Positions 1 through 7,402 of a stretch of DNA of 64,000 nucleotides are shown piece by piece (positions within the stretch are counted from its first letter, which is position 1; every line of letters starts with the position of its first letter). The position numbers and the translations under genes are program-made. The notes beneath the pieces were generated by a model that was not told the origin of the DNA, did no database searches, and worked only from the letters and a program-made list of their open reading frames with translations. Location of the stretch: the NCBI GenBank assembly GCA_949283655.1, contig CASDTH010000016.1:52151-116150 (forward strand), in the 5' to 3' direction. This DNA comes from an uncultured bacterium (lineage in GTDB: Bacteria > Bacillota > Clostridia > Oscillospirales > Acutalibacteraceae).

Positions 1-1
1 C

Positions 2-748
2 CGCAACCGTCCCAGACGCCTGATCCGGCTTGCCGCCATCTGTTCGGTATGTGCGTTGCTGGCCGGCAATCTTGCTTGCCTGTTGATGGATCGGGGGCTT
101 ACCTGTGTCACAGTGGCGGATGTGGGCAATGGAACGGCGATTGTGGTCACCCGCAGCGGCAGGGCCGCAGTGATCGGCTGCGGCGGAGCATACGATGCGG
201 CAACAAAAGTGAGATCGGTTTTACAAGCGGAAAACATCACTGCACTTGACCTGCTCTTTCTGCCGCGCGCGCAGGAGACGGAGGCCTCTGCCGCTGCCCA
301 GCTGTTGGAATCGTTCCCGGCGCAAACGGTGGTTGCGGCAGAAACGGTTGACGCGTTGCCGGACGGTGTGGCAGCGGTTGTATCCCCAGGCGGCCAAGTC
401 CGGCTGTGGGGCGATGTGACGCTCACCTATCTGACGCGGGAGGATGTTTCGTGCGCTCTGCTGGAAATTGGTGCGCAGCGCTTTTTCCTCTCCTTCTATC
501 CGGGCAGCGTGCTTTCCAACCTGCCGCCGGGGTGGGCGGATGCGCCGGTGGCGATCTGCCGTGCGCAGACGCCGGAAGGGCAGCGCGCGGGAGTGACGCT
601 GCTCTCCGGGGAGGGGGAGCGGGCGCTGTCCGTAGCGCATAATCTGGCACAGGGCGGCAGGCTGTCGTTTGCCACTGGCGGTGAGGGTGCTCTGCGGCTA
701 CGCACAGATGGAGAGAATTTTTTAGATATTAAACGATTAAAGGGCTAG
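2..748 (+). CDS. comEC: ComEC/Rec2-type competence protein, C-terminal part (truncated by window edge)
   Basis: The frame is open from the first bases, so only the last 248 codons are visible. ComEC forms the inner-membrane DNA uptake channel; its C-terminal domain has a metallo-beta-lactamase fold. A hydrophobic segment (about residues 9-30 here) leads into 'VADVGNGTAIVV', which matches the 'DVGQGD' opening strand of that domain. The HxHxDH metal motif expected about 45 residues later is absent: the equivalent place reads 'LFLPRAQETEAS'. The nuclease-like domain therefore looks degenerate. holA follows 31 bp later, the usual neighbour of comEC in Firmicutes. A shorter start codon exists at 56 but would cut the membrane segment. 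The family call rests on position and the DVG motif, since the channel part lies outside the window. Confidence 0.7.
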   Translation, partial: RNRPRRLIRLAAICSVCALLAGNLACLLMDRGLTCVTVADVGNGTAIVVTRSGRAAVIGCGGAYDAATKVRSVLQAENITALDLLFLPRAQETEASAAAQLLESFPAQTVVAAETVDALPDGVAAVVSPGGQVRLWGDVTLTYLTREDVSCALLEIGAQRFFLSFYPGSVLSNLPPGWADAPVAICRAQTPEGQRAGVTLLSGEGERALSVAHNLAQGGRLSFATGGEGALRLRTDGENFLDIKRLKG

Positions 749-757
749 CCCTTTTTA
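739..757 (+). terminator. Short hairpin overlapping the comEC stop codon
   Basis: The palindrome AAAGGGCTAGCCCTTT is followed by TTAATT-like sequence and contains the TAG stop of comEC. It may be a weak terminator or attenuator before holA. The loop is tight, so strength is uncertain. Confidence 0.4.
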
Positions 758-779
758 TTCATAAGGCGGGAGGTGCACC

Positions 780-1826
780 ATGGCGGAAATCACGGAAAAA
801 GAGCTGAAAAAGCAGCTGGCCAACGGGATGTTTGCCCCGGTTTATCTACTGTATGGAGAGGAGACGTTCCTCAAGCAGTATTACGCAGGTCAGATTGCGG
901 AAAAGGCGGTTGCGCAGGGCTTTGAAACCTTTAATCTGCATAAGCTGGAGGGGAAGGACACCTCGCTGGATGAGATTGTGGATGCCGCCGAGCAGCTTCC
1001 CATGATGGCGGAGCGCACCTGCGTGCTCGTGCGGGATTTTGATTTAAAGGCCCTCAAGGGTGCGCAGCGGGAAAAGTTGGAGGCTTTTCTGGCGGATCTG
1101 CCGGATACCTGCTCCGTGGTTTTCTGGATGGATACCGTCGAGGTCTCTCCCAGGCAGAGCCGGGATTGGCAGGCGCTAATCAAACTGATCGCAAAAAGCG
1201 GCAGCGCCGTCTGCCTGGGCCGCCGCTCTGCTGCCGACCTTGCACGCCAACTGACGGCCAGCGCGAAAAAGCGTGGTGGTGTGCTTTCACCAGATACAGC
1301 GGCGTATCTGATCTCCTTTTCCGGAAACGACCTAAATCTTTTGCTCAATGAGCTCGATAAGCTCTGTGCCTACGCAAGAGGGCGGGAGATCACGCAATCA
1401 GATATTGAGGCGGTGTGCATCAAAAGCGTGGAGGCCACTGCCTTTGATATGGCAAAAGCGCTGCTGCGTGGGAAGTATGCGGATGCTTACCAGATGCTCG
1501 ATGCCTTATTTGCGCAGAAAACAGAGCCGGTTATGATCGCCGGCGCGCTGATCTCCTCCTATGTGGATATGTACCGGGCAAAGGCGGCGCTCTCCTCCGG
1601 GGAGCGCGTGGAGGCGGTTGCCCAGGCCTTTTCCTACCGGGGCCGTGAGTTTCGCCTGCGGTATGCCGCGCAGGATGCTGCGCATTTAAGCCTTGCGCAG
1701 CTGCGCGATTGCCTGGATGTGCTCAGCCAGGCGGATGAGGCGCTCAAAAGCACGCGTACGGACAAACGCCTGGTGTTGGAGGAGGCCCTGCTGCGCCTGC
1801 AACACGTTACGCAACGAGAAAGCTGA
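780..1826 (+). CDS. holA: DNA polymerase III subunit delta
   Basis: The 348-residue product matches bacterial HolA in length and layout. It is the clamp-loader subunit that opens the beta sliding clamp during replication. The N-terminus 'GMFAPVYLLYGEETFLKQYY' is the typical start of the family, where the delta fold resembles an AAA+ ATPase without a functional nucleotide site. The C-terminal part ('DEALKSTRTDKRLVLEEALL') matches the conserved oligomerisation helix region. The ATG is preceded by GGGAGGTG at a good distance. It follows comEC directly. No anomaly seen. Confidence 0.93.
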   Translation: MAEITEKELKKQLANGMFAPVYLLYGEETFLKQYYAGQIAEKAVAQGFETFNLHKLEGKDTSLDEIVDAAEQLPMMAERTCVLVRDFDLKALKGAQREKLEAFLADLPDTCSVVFWMDTVEVSPRQSRDWQALIKLIAKSGSAVCLGRRSAADLARQLTASAKKRGGVLSPDTAAYLISFSGNDLNLLLNELDKLCAYARGREITQSDIEAVCIKSVEATAFDMAKALLRGKYADAYQMLDALFAQKTEPVMIAGALISSYVDMYRAKAALSSGERVEAVAQAFSYRGREFRLRYAAQDAAHLSLAQLRDCLDVLSQADEALKSTRTDKRLVLEEALLRLQHVTQRES

Positions 1827-1882
1827 TATGGCGGTGCAGCGAAGCGCTATTTACCTGAAAATCAAAAGGATGGCCTTTTCGT

Positions 1883-2494
1883 ATGATACGCATCAGACAG
1901 GCCGTGATCGTGGAGGGAAAGTATGATAAGATCAAGCTCTCCTCCTTGCTGGACACGGTGATTATCCCGACCGATGGCTTCGGTATTTTTAAAAATAAAG
2001 AGAAGATGGCGCTGATTCGCCGGCTGGCTCAGACCAGGGGCATCGTGATCCTCACGGATAGCGATTCTGCCGGCTTCAAAATCCGCTCCTATATTGGCGG
2101 GAGTCTCCCGCAGGAGCAGGTGATCCACGCCTATATCCCGGATATTACCGGCAAGGAGCGGCGCAAAAATGCCCCCTCGCAGGAGGGCAAGCTGGGTGTG
2201 GAGGGGATGTCTGCTCGGGTTTTGATGGAGTGTCTGGAGCGCGCAGGCGTCACCTGTGAGGAAACGGTGGAGCCGGGCCGGAAAATCACGAAAAATGACC
2301 TGTATGAAGATGGCCTGAGCGGCCGGCCAAACAGCCTGATTTTGCGCAAAAAGCTGCTTGCTCAGCTCCAGCTGCCGGAGCGGCTCTCTTCTAACGCGCT
2401 GTTGCAGGTTTTAAATGTGTTTATGACTTATGAAGAATATAAGCAGGCTGTTCATTCCTGTAGGCAGCCGCAGGCCGATCGTAAGGGGCAATGA
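1883..2494 (+). CDS. RNase M5-like TOPRIM protein (DUF4093 type)
   Basis: A 203-residue protein with an N-terminal TOPRIM domain: 'VIVEGKYDK' carries the catalytic glutamate and 'LTDSDSAG' the DxD metal motif. 'GKERRKNAPSQEGKLGVEG' and the C-terminal helical part match RNase M5-like proteins, which mature 5S rRNA precursors in Firmicutes. Classical rnmV sits beside ksgA; here the neighbour is holA, so this may be the related DUF4093 protein and not the true 5S processing enzyme. The gene lies 56 bp after holA and ends before a strong terminator, so it is probably the last gene of the comEC-holA unit. Confidence 0.8.
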   Translation: MIRIRQAVIVEGKYDKIKLSSLLDTVIIPTDGFGIFKNKEKMALIRRLAQTRGIVILTDSDSAGFKIRSYIGGSLPQEQVIHAYIPDITGKERRKNAPSQEGKLGVEGMSARVLMECLERAGVTCEETVEPGRKITKNDLYEDGLSGRPNSLILRKKLLAQLQLPERLSSNALLQVLNVFMTYEEYKQAVHSCRQPQADRKGQ

Positions 2495-2546
2495 GCCGGG
2501 CGCGCATGCGTATAGGAAGCCCTGCTCGAAGCGGAGCCATGACGCC

Positions 2547-2588
2547 ACGGGCCGCCCGGCAACTGCCGGGCGGCCCGTGTGTATTTTT
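2547..2588 (+). terminator. Strong terminator after the TOPRIM gene
   Basis: A perfect 14 bp stem (ACGGGCCGCCCGGC at 2547-2560 pairing with 2565-2578, loop AACT) is followed by GTGTATTTTTAT. It separates the plus-strand unit from the minus-strand small gene. Confidence 0.85.
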
Positions 2589-2599
2589 ATGAGCGGTGG

Positions 2600-2809
2600 T
2601 TATTTGCAGCAGCACTTGCGGCGGTTATCGCAGCAGGTATCGCATCCGCTGTAGCGGCTCATCGTCCGGCTGCGGGCGCAGCATACGCCGTAATAATCCT
2701 GCCAGGCGGCAGAGACGCGCGCGTTCCGGGTGGGCTGCTCATGGCCGCACACACGGCGGCAGCAGGCACGGCTGGCGCCTTGCCGTCCGAATAGGTTGCA
2801 GTTACACAT
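2600..2809 (-). CDS. Small extremely cysteine-rich protein
   Basis: A 69-residue protein with 13 cysteines (positions 2, 4, 16, 17, 21, 43, 44, 56, 59, 60, 66, 67, 68), many as CC or CCC, with many arginines and no signal peptide. The gene looks real because a good ribosome site (AGGAGAG) lies about 8 bases before the ATG and the frame ends just before a terminator hairpin. The composition suggests a cytoplasmic metal-binding or redox peptide (metallothionein-like, zinc or Fe-S). That role is inferred from composition only, and I do not recognise a named family. The next gene upstream on the same strand starts at 3160, so the two may share a transcript. Confidence 0.6.
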   Translation of the reverse strand: MCNCNLFGRQGASRACCRRVCGHEQPTRNARVSAAWQDYYGVCCARSRTMSRYSGCDTCCDNRRKCCCK

Positions 2810-2914
2810 ATCTTTCTCTCTCCTGTCGTTGCATCACAGCCTTTTGGCTATGTGAAAAGGGACGGAATGACATCCCATTTTCATCGTATGCAAGGGGAGG
2901 ACGCTTGGTGCGCG

Positions 2915-3160
2915 TTATCGCTGTGCCTGCGGCCTGCCCTTCTGCTTTTCCTTTTGCAGGTTGTGCTTGGCAGGCTGTGCGCCGCCAGCGAGCGGGATAT
3001 CGTAGATGGCGCTGTAAGAATCAATTTCCGGCTCAGAGACGGGTGCGGAAGGAATCAGGCCTGTGCATTCGGTCATGGAAGAGACGCTCATGGCGTCATC
3101 GAATAAATCCTCCCCGTCCTCTGCGTCGTAAGGCTCCGGCCTTTTTTGGAAGGGATCCAT
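2915..3160 (-). CDS. Small acidic hypothetical protein with an ECTGLIP motif
   Basis: An 81-residue acidic protein starting 'MDPFQKRPEPYDAEDGEDLF'. The segment 'SMTECTGLIPSAPVSEPEID' resembles a motif I associate with small uncharacterised clostridial proteins, but I cannot name the family. The start at 3160 is supported by AGGAGG seven bases upstream; a TTG six bases earlier is possible but sits too close to that site. There is no membrane segment or signal peptide. It lies upstream of and in line with the cysteine-rich gene (105 bp gap). Function unknown. Confidence 0.6.
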   Translation of the reverse strand: MDPFQKRPEPYDAEDGEDLFDDAMSVSSMTECTGLIPSAPVSEPEIDSYSAIYDIPLAGGAQPAKHNLQKEKQKGRPQAQR

Positions 3161-3253
3161 ATGCAAACCTCCTGTTTCAGATTCAAAGGGCCTTGTAGAA
3201 AGCCGCCCTTTCCCGGTTAGTGTTCCATGCAGTGGGGAGGCTATGCGCGCGCC

Positions 3254-3282
3254 TTGATTTTGCGCCAGAGTTGCGGTAGAAT
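3254..3282 (+). promoter_or_regulatory. Sigma-A promoter for the glycosyltransferase-uvrC unit
   Basis: TTGATT (3254-3259), 17 bp spacer, TAGAAT (3277-3282), about 55 bp before the start codon at 3337. Confidence 0.6.
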
Positions 3283-3336
3283 AACTTTACACAGTTCAAA
3301 TTCGTGCCTTTCAAGATTACCTGGAGGATTGCATAT

Positions 3337-4305
3337 ATGAAAAAAACGGTAGATTTGGTCGTGCCCTGCTTCAATGAAAGCGACGTGCTGGAGCTTTTTT
3401 ACAGCGAGGTCAGCAAGATTTTGGATCAGTGCGAGGGTTATAACTTTCACTATATCTTTGTCAACGATGGCAGCCGGGATCAAACGCTCGATATTTTGCG
3501 CCGGTTTGCAGCAGAGGATAGCCGCGTGCGCTATGTATCCTTCTCCCGCAATTTTGGGAAGGAATCTGCCATGCTTGCAGGAATGAAATATTCCACTGCC
3601 GAGTATGTCGGCATTCTGGATGCGGATTTGCAGCATTCGCCGGATTTAATCCCACAGATGCTCGCGGCGCTGGATGAGGGCTACGACATTGCGGCGGCGC
3701 GCCGTGTGGACCGTTCCGGCGAGGGGAAGGTGAAAAGCGCGTTTTCCCGCGCATTTTATAAGGTTATCAACCGTATGTCTGATGTGGATATCGCCGAGGG
3801 CGCACAGGATTTTCGCATCATGCGGCGGCCAGTGGTGGAGGCGATTCTCTCCATGCCGGAATACAACCGCTTTTCCAAAGGGATTTTCAGCTGGGTCGGC
3901 TTCCGGACAAAATGGTTTGCGCATGAAAACAGGGAGCGGGCCGCTGGGCAGAGCAAGTGGTCCTTTTCAAAGCTGTTCCGTTATGCGCTGGATGGGATCA
4001 TCGGCTTTTCCACCGTCCCGCTGAAGGTTTCGCTCTATGTTGGTGTTGCGTCGAGTGGGATAGGTGTGCTCTACGCACTGTATATCCTGATTCGGACGCT
4101 GCTGCGTGGCTCGGATGTGCCGGGCTATCCTTCTATTATCTGCGCGATTTTTTTCTTTGGCGGCCTGATTCTGTGCTCGCTTGGCATCATCGGGGAATAT
4201 CTTGCCCGGATCTATATGGAGGTCAAGCACCGGCCTGCCTTCCTTGTGGCGGAGACGAACATCATCCCGGAGCCTGCTGAAAAAAGTGAACCGGCAAAGG
4301 GGTGA
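3337..4305 (+). CDS. GT2-family polyprenyl-phosphate glycosyltransferase
   Basis: A 322-residue GT2 enzyme of the DPM1/GtrB type, which moves a sugar from a nucleotide donor onto a lipid phosphate at the cytoplasmic membrane. Visible are the opening strand 'VDLVVPCFNESD', the DxD metal motif in 'GILDADLQHSPD', and two C-terminal membrane helices (about residues 230-255 and 265-290). The start at 3337 was chosen because GGAGG lies nine bases upstream; an in-frame GTG at 3304 falls before that site. Its stop overlaps the uvrC start (GTGA), so the two are translationally coupled. The sugar and acceptor cannot be read from sequence. Confidence 0.85.
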   Translation: MKKTVDLVVPCFNESDVLELFYSEVSKILDQCEGYNFHYIFVNDGSRDQTLDILRRFAAEDSRVRYVSFSRNFGKESAMLAGMKYSTAEYVGILDADLQHSPDLIPQMLAALDEGYDIAAARRVDRSGEGKVKSAFSRAFYKVINRMSDVDIAEGAQDFRIMRRPVVEAILSMPEYNRFSKGIFSWVGFRTKWFAHENRERAAGQSKWSFSKLFRYALDGIIGFSTVPLKVSLYVGVASSGIGVLYALYILIRTLLRGSDVPGYPSIICAIFFFGGLILCSLGIIGEYLARIYMEVKHRPAFLVAETNIIPEPAEKSEPAKG

Positions 4306-6146
4306 GCGCGTTGGAGGAGCATTTAAAGCCCCTGCGAGAGAAGGCAATGCGTCTGCCGCTGACGCCGGGCGTCTATCTCATGAAGGATCAAAAGGGGAAA
4401 ATCATTTATATAGGCAAGGCGAAGGCGCTGAAGAATCGCGTCAGCCAGTATTTCGGCTCGCAGGAGCGCCATGCGGTCAAGGTGCGCCGGATGGTGGAGC
4501 ATGTCGCTGATTTTGATTATATTCTGACGGATAGCGAGTTTGAAGCGCTCGTGCTGGAGTGTAGTCTTATTAAGCAGCATATGCCCAAATACAATATTCT
4601 TTTGAAGGATGATAAGGGCTATCATTATATCCGCGTTACCACTGGGGATTGGCCGGTGATCAGCGCTGCAATGCAGAAGCTGGAGGACGGTGCGCAGTAT
4701 ATTGGCCCGTTTACCAGCTCCTTCACCGTAAAACAGTCTGTGGATGAGGCGCTGCGGATTTTTCGCCTGCCTCAATGCGGCAAGGTGTTCCCACGCGATA
4801 TCGGCAAGGGGAGGCCCTGCCTGAATTATTTTATCAAGCAATGCGCCGCGCCCTGTGCTGGCAAGGTGACGCAGCAGGAGTATCGGGAGGCGGTGGAGGA
4901 GGCGCTGGCCTTTCTGCGCGGCGGCAGCGCACAGGCGCTGCGGGAGCTTCAACGACGGATGGAGGAGGCCGCCGAAAATCTGGAGTTTGAAAAGGCCGCC
5001 CGCCTGCGCGACCGCATCAATGCCATCCGCCGGATGCAGGATAAGCAGAAGGTAGTGTCGCTTGCCGTTCAGGAGCAGGATGTGTTTGCCCTTTCCAACG
5101 GTGCGCAGGCCGCCTGCCTGATGGTGTTGCGGTTTTCTGAGGGACGGCTGTATGATAGTGAGCATTTCTTTATTGATAGCGTGGAGGATTTTCCCGCCGC
5201 GCGAGGTGAACTGATTCAGGGGTATTATTCCATGCGGGATCATGTGCCGCCGCGCGTCACAGTGGATGGCGAAGTGGCGGATGAAGCGCTGCTGGCCGGT
5301 TGGCTGAGTGAGAAGGCAGGCAGGCGCGTTCAGATTGCTGTGCCGCAGCGTGGGGAGCAGGCGCAGCTGATGGAGATGTGCCGCTCTAATGCGGCGGAGA
5401 AGCTGGCGGAGCATCTGGGTCGCGGTGGGAAGCAGACCGCTGCGCTGGATGAGTTAGCCCGCCTGCTGGGGTTGGAATCCCCACCGGAATATATCGAAGC
5501 GTATGATATCTCTCACACGGCTGGGAGTGACAATGTGGCCGGAATGGTGGTGTTCCGTGCGGGAGTGCCCTTTAAGCAGGCCTATAAGCGCTTTGCCATC
5601 AAATCCTTTGATGGGCAGGATGACTATGGCTCCATGCGCGAGGTGCTTACACGCCGTTTTACACATTACATGGAGGAAAAGGAGAGCGGCGAGGGCTTTG
5701 GCAGGCTGCCAGATCTGATCTTGCTCGACGGTGGCCAGGGGCAGGTCAACGCCGTACGGCCGGTGCTCCAGCAATTCGGCCTGAAGGTGCCGCTGTTTGG
5801 TATGGTTAAGGATGACCGCCACCGCACCCGCGCCATTGCGGCTGATGGCGGTGAAATCGCGATCAATTCCAAGCGGCAGGCGTTTACGCTGGTCTCCTCC
5901 ATTCAGGAGGAGGTGCACCGCTTTGCGATCGGTTATCACAAGCAAAGGCACCGTAAAAACACGCTGGTCAGCTCTCTGACCCAGATCGAGGGCATTGGGG
6001 AAACGCGCGCACGGGCACTACTTCGCTCCTTCCAGACCATGCATGCGATTCAGGAGGCGACGGTCGAGCAGCTGCTCACTGTGAAGGGGATGACACTGCC
6101 GGCTGCCAAAGCGGTCTATATGCACTTTCATGCGGCGGAATCGTAA
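4302..6146 (+). CDS. uvrC: Excinuclease ABC subunit C
   Basis: The 614-residue product is full-length UvrC, the nuclease that makes both incisions in nucleotide excision repair. Domains in order: the GIY-YIG endonuclease at the N-terminus ('PGVYLMKDQKGKIIYIGKAK'), a central UVR motif that contacts UvrB ('EFEKAARLRDRI'), the RNase H-like 5' endonuclease domain ('YDISHTAGSDNVAGMVVF', 'LILLDGGQGQVNAV'), and a C-terminal helix-hairpin-helix region ('QIEGIGETRARALLRSF'). Translation starts at a GTG inside the stop of the preceding gene. Confidence 0.97.
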   Translation: MSALEEHLKPLREKAMRLPLTPGVYLMKDQKGKIIYIGKAKALKNRVSQYFGSQERHAVKVRRMVEHVADFDYILTDSEFEALVLECSLIKQHMPKYNILLKDDKGYHYIRVTTGDWPVISAAMQKLEDGAQYIGPFTSSFTVKQSVDEALRIFRLPQCGKVFPRDIGKGRPCLNYFIKQCAAPCAGKVTQQEYREAVEEALAFLRGGSAQALRELQRRMEEAAENLEFEKAARLRDRINAIRRMQDKQKVVSLAVQEQDVFALSNGAQAACLMVLRFSEGRLYDSEHFFIDSVEDFPAARGELIQGYYSMRDHVPPRVTVDGEVADEALLAGWLSEKAGRRVQIAVPQRGEQAQLMEMCRSNAAEKLAEHLGRGGKQTAALDELARLLGLESPPEYIEAYDISHTAGSDNVAGMVVFRAGVPFKQAYKRFAIKSFDGQDDYGSMREVLTRRFTHYMEEKESGEGFGRLPDLILLDGGQGQVNAVRPVLQQFGLKVPLFGMVKDDRHRTRAIAADGGEIAINSKRQAFTLVSSIQEEVHRFAIGYHKQRHRKNTLVSSLTQIEGIGETRARALLRSFQTMHAIQEATVEQLLTVKGMTLPAAKAVYMHFHAAES

Positions 6147-6239
6147 CAAAGCATGGCGGGATATAATCCTCTGCTTTCGATCTTTGATTTCTAGAATTTA
6201 GAGCCTGCCGCCTAATTTTGAATTAATTCTCAATCCATC

Positions 6240-6268
6240 TTGACAATTCTTTTAGCAGAATAGATAAT
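6240..6268 (+). promoter_or_regulatory. Near-consensus promoter for rsmD-coaD
   Basis: TTGACA (6240-6245), exactly 17 bp, then GATAAT (6263-6268). Transcription would begin near 6275, about 55 bases before rsmD. Confidence 0.8.
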
Positions 6269-6328
6269 GGATGTGGGAAAATGTGCCGGTGCTTTGCCTC
6301 CGGCGGAAGTAACATGGGGGTTCCCCTT

Positions 6329-6877
6329 ATGAGAGTCATCACAGGTTCGGCCCGGGGCCGCAAATTGAAAACCCTTTCCGGCGAAGATGTGCGGCCGACA
6401 ACCGACCGCGTGAAGGAAGCGTTGTTCAGTATCATCCAGTTTGAGATTGAGGGCAGGCGCGTGCTGGATCTCTTCGCCGGTTCCGGCCAGCTGGGCATTG
6501 AGGCACTCAGCCGCGGGGCCGCAGGTGCGGTGTTTGTAGATGCTGCGCGGGCCTGCGTGCAGGTTGTGCGGGAAAATTTGGAGGCAGCCGGGCTTGCACG
6601 GAGCGCACAGGTTTTTCAAATGGATAGCCTTGCCTTCCTGGCAGGCGGCTGTGGGCCGTTTGACCTTGTTTTTCTGGATCCGCCTTATGGCACAGGGTTG
6701 TTGCAAAAGGCGCTGCCGCTGGCGGCGCGGCGAATGGCGCCGGGTGGCGTGATGATCTGTGAAGCACCCTTGCAGGAGGAGTTGCCGGAGCAGGCGGAGG
6801 CATACCGGCTTATGCGGCGGTATCCATACGGAAAAATTTCCCTTGCCGTGTATCGGGAGAAGGAGGCAAAGGCATGA
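6329..6877 (+). CDS. rsmD: 16S rRNA m2G966 methyltransferase RsmD
   Basis: A 182-residue SAM-dependent methyltransferase that modifies G966 of 16S rRNA. The family opening 'MRVITGSARGRKL' begins at 6329. SAM motif I is 'LDLFAGSGQLGIEALSRGA' and the catalytic motif IV is 'FLDPPYGTG'. Another ATG at 6314 has a possible GGAAG site and would add five residues; I preferred 6329 because family members start there. The stop overlaps the coaD start by four bases, the classical rsmD-coaD pair. Confidence 0.93.
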   Translation: MRVITGSARGRKLKTLSGEDVRPTTDRVKEALFSIIQFEIEGRRVLDLFAGSGQLGIEALSRGAAGAVFVDAARACVQVVRENLEAAGLARSAQVFQMDSLAFLAGGCGPFDLVFLDPPYGTGLLQKALPLAARRMAPGGVMICEAPLQEELPEQAEAYRLMRRYPYGKISLAVYREKEAKA

Positions 6878-7359
6878 GAATTGCAGTTTGCCCGGGCAGC
6901 TTTGATCCGGTGACGCTTGGCCATCTGGATATTATCCGGCGCTCGTCTAAACTGTTCGATAAGGTGATCGTGGTGGTCATGATCAATTATCATAAAAAGG
7001 ATAGCAGCTTTACCGCAGAGGAGCGGGTAGAGCTGCTGCGCCGCTGCACAGGAGATATTTCCAATATCGAAATTGATACGTATAACGGCCTGCTTGCCGA
7101 TTATACGCGCGAAAAGGGCGCCGTGGCCATTGTGAAGGGTTTGCGGGCCGTTTCGGATTTTGAGTATGAATTCCAGCAGGCATTGACGAACAAGCGCCTG
7201 AACCCGGAGGTGGAGACGATCTTCATCACCACCAGTGCGGATAATATGTTTTTAAGCTCCAGCGTGGTTAAGCAGGTGTGTGCGTTTGGCGGTGATGTTT
7301 CTACGTTTGTCCCACCGGAGATCCGGTCGGATATTATTGAGCGGTTAACGAGGGCATAA
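6874..7359 (+). CDS. coaD: Phosphopantetheine adenylyltransferase
   Basis: A 161-residue enzyme that adenylates 4'-phosphopantetheine to dephospho-CoA, the fourth step of CoA synthesis. The nucleotidyltransferase motif 'PGSFDPVTLGHLDII' contains the TxGH signature, and 'SSSVVKQV' is the C-terminal ISSTxVR-like motif. The length is normal. The start codon overlaps the rsmD stop (ATGA), showing coupling. A terminator-like hairpin overlaps its stop codon. Confidence 0.96.
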   Translation: MRIAVCPGSFDPVTLGHLDIIRRSSKLFDKVIVVVMINYHKKDSSFTAEERVELLRRCTGDISNIEIDTYNGLLADYTREKGAVAIVKGLRAVSDFEYEFQQALTNKRLNPEVETIFITTSADNMFLSSSVVKQVCAFGGDVSTFVPPEIRSDIIERLTRA

Positions 7360-7375
7360 GCCCCCGTTTGTTTTC
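7347..7375 (+). terminator. Terminator-like hairpin at the coaD stop
   Basis: AACG-A-GGGC and GCCC-C-CGTT pair around an ATAA loop, followed by TGTTTTC. It overlaps the coaD stop and may partly end the rsmD-coaD transcript. Confidence 0.5.
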
Positions 7376-7402
7376 AGATTTTGGAGGGAAGGGTGTGTAA
7401 GT

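Noticed and set aside
2542..2588. Hairpin after the TOPRIM gene as a riboswitch for the minus-strand peptide
   Set aside because: It is a simple perfect stem with a T-run on the plus strand, sufficient as a terminator.
4323..5414. Long minus-strand frame (363 codons) opposite uvrC
   Set aside because: Mirror frame of a GC-rich gene; the uvrC reading has all family motifs and the antisense product has none.
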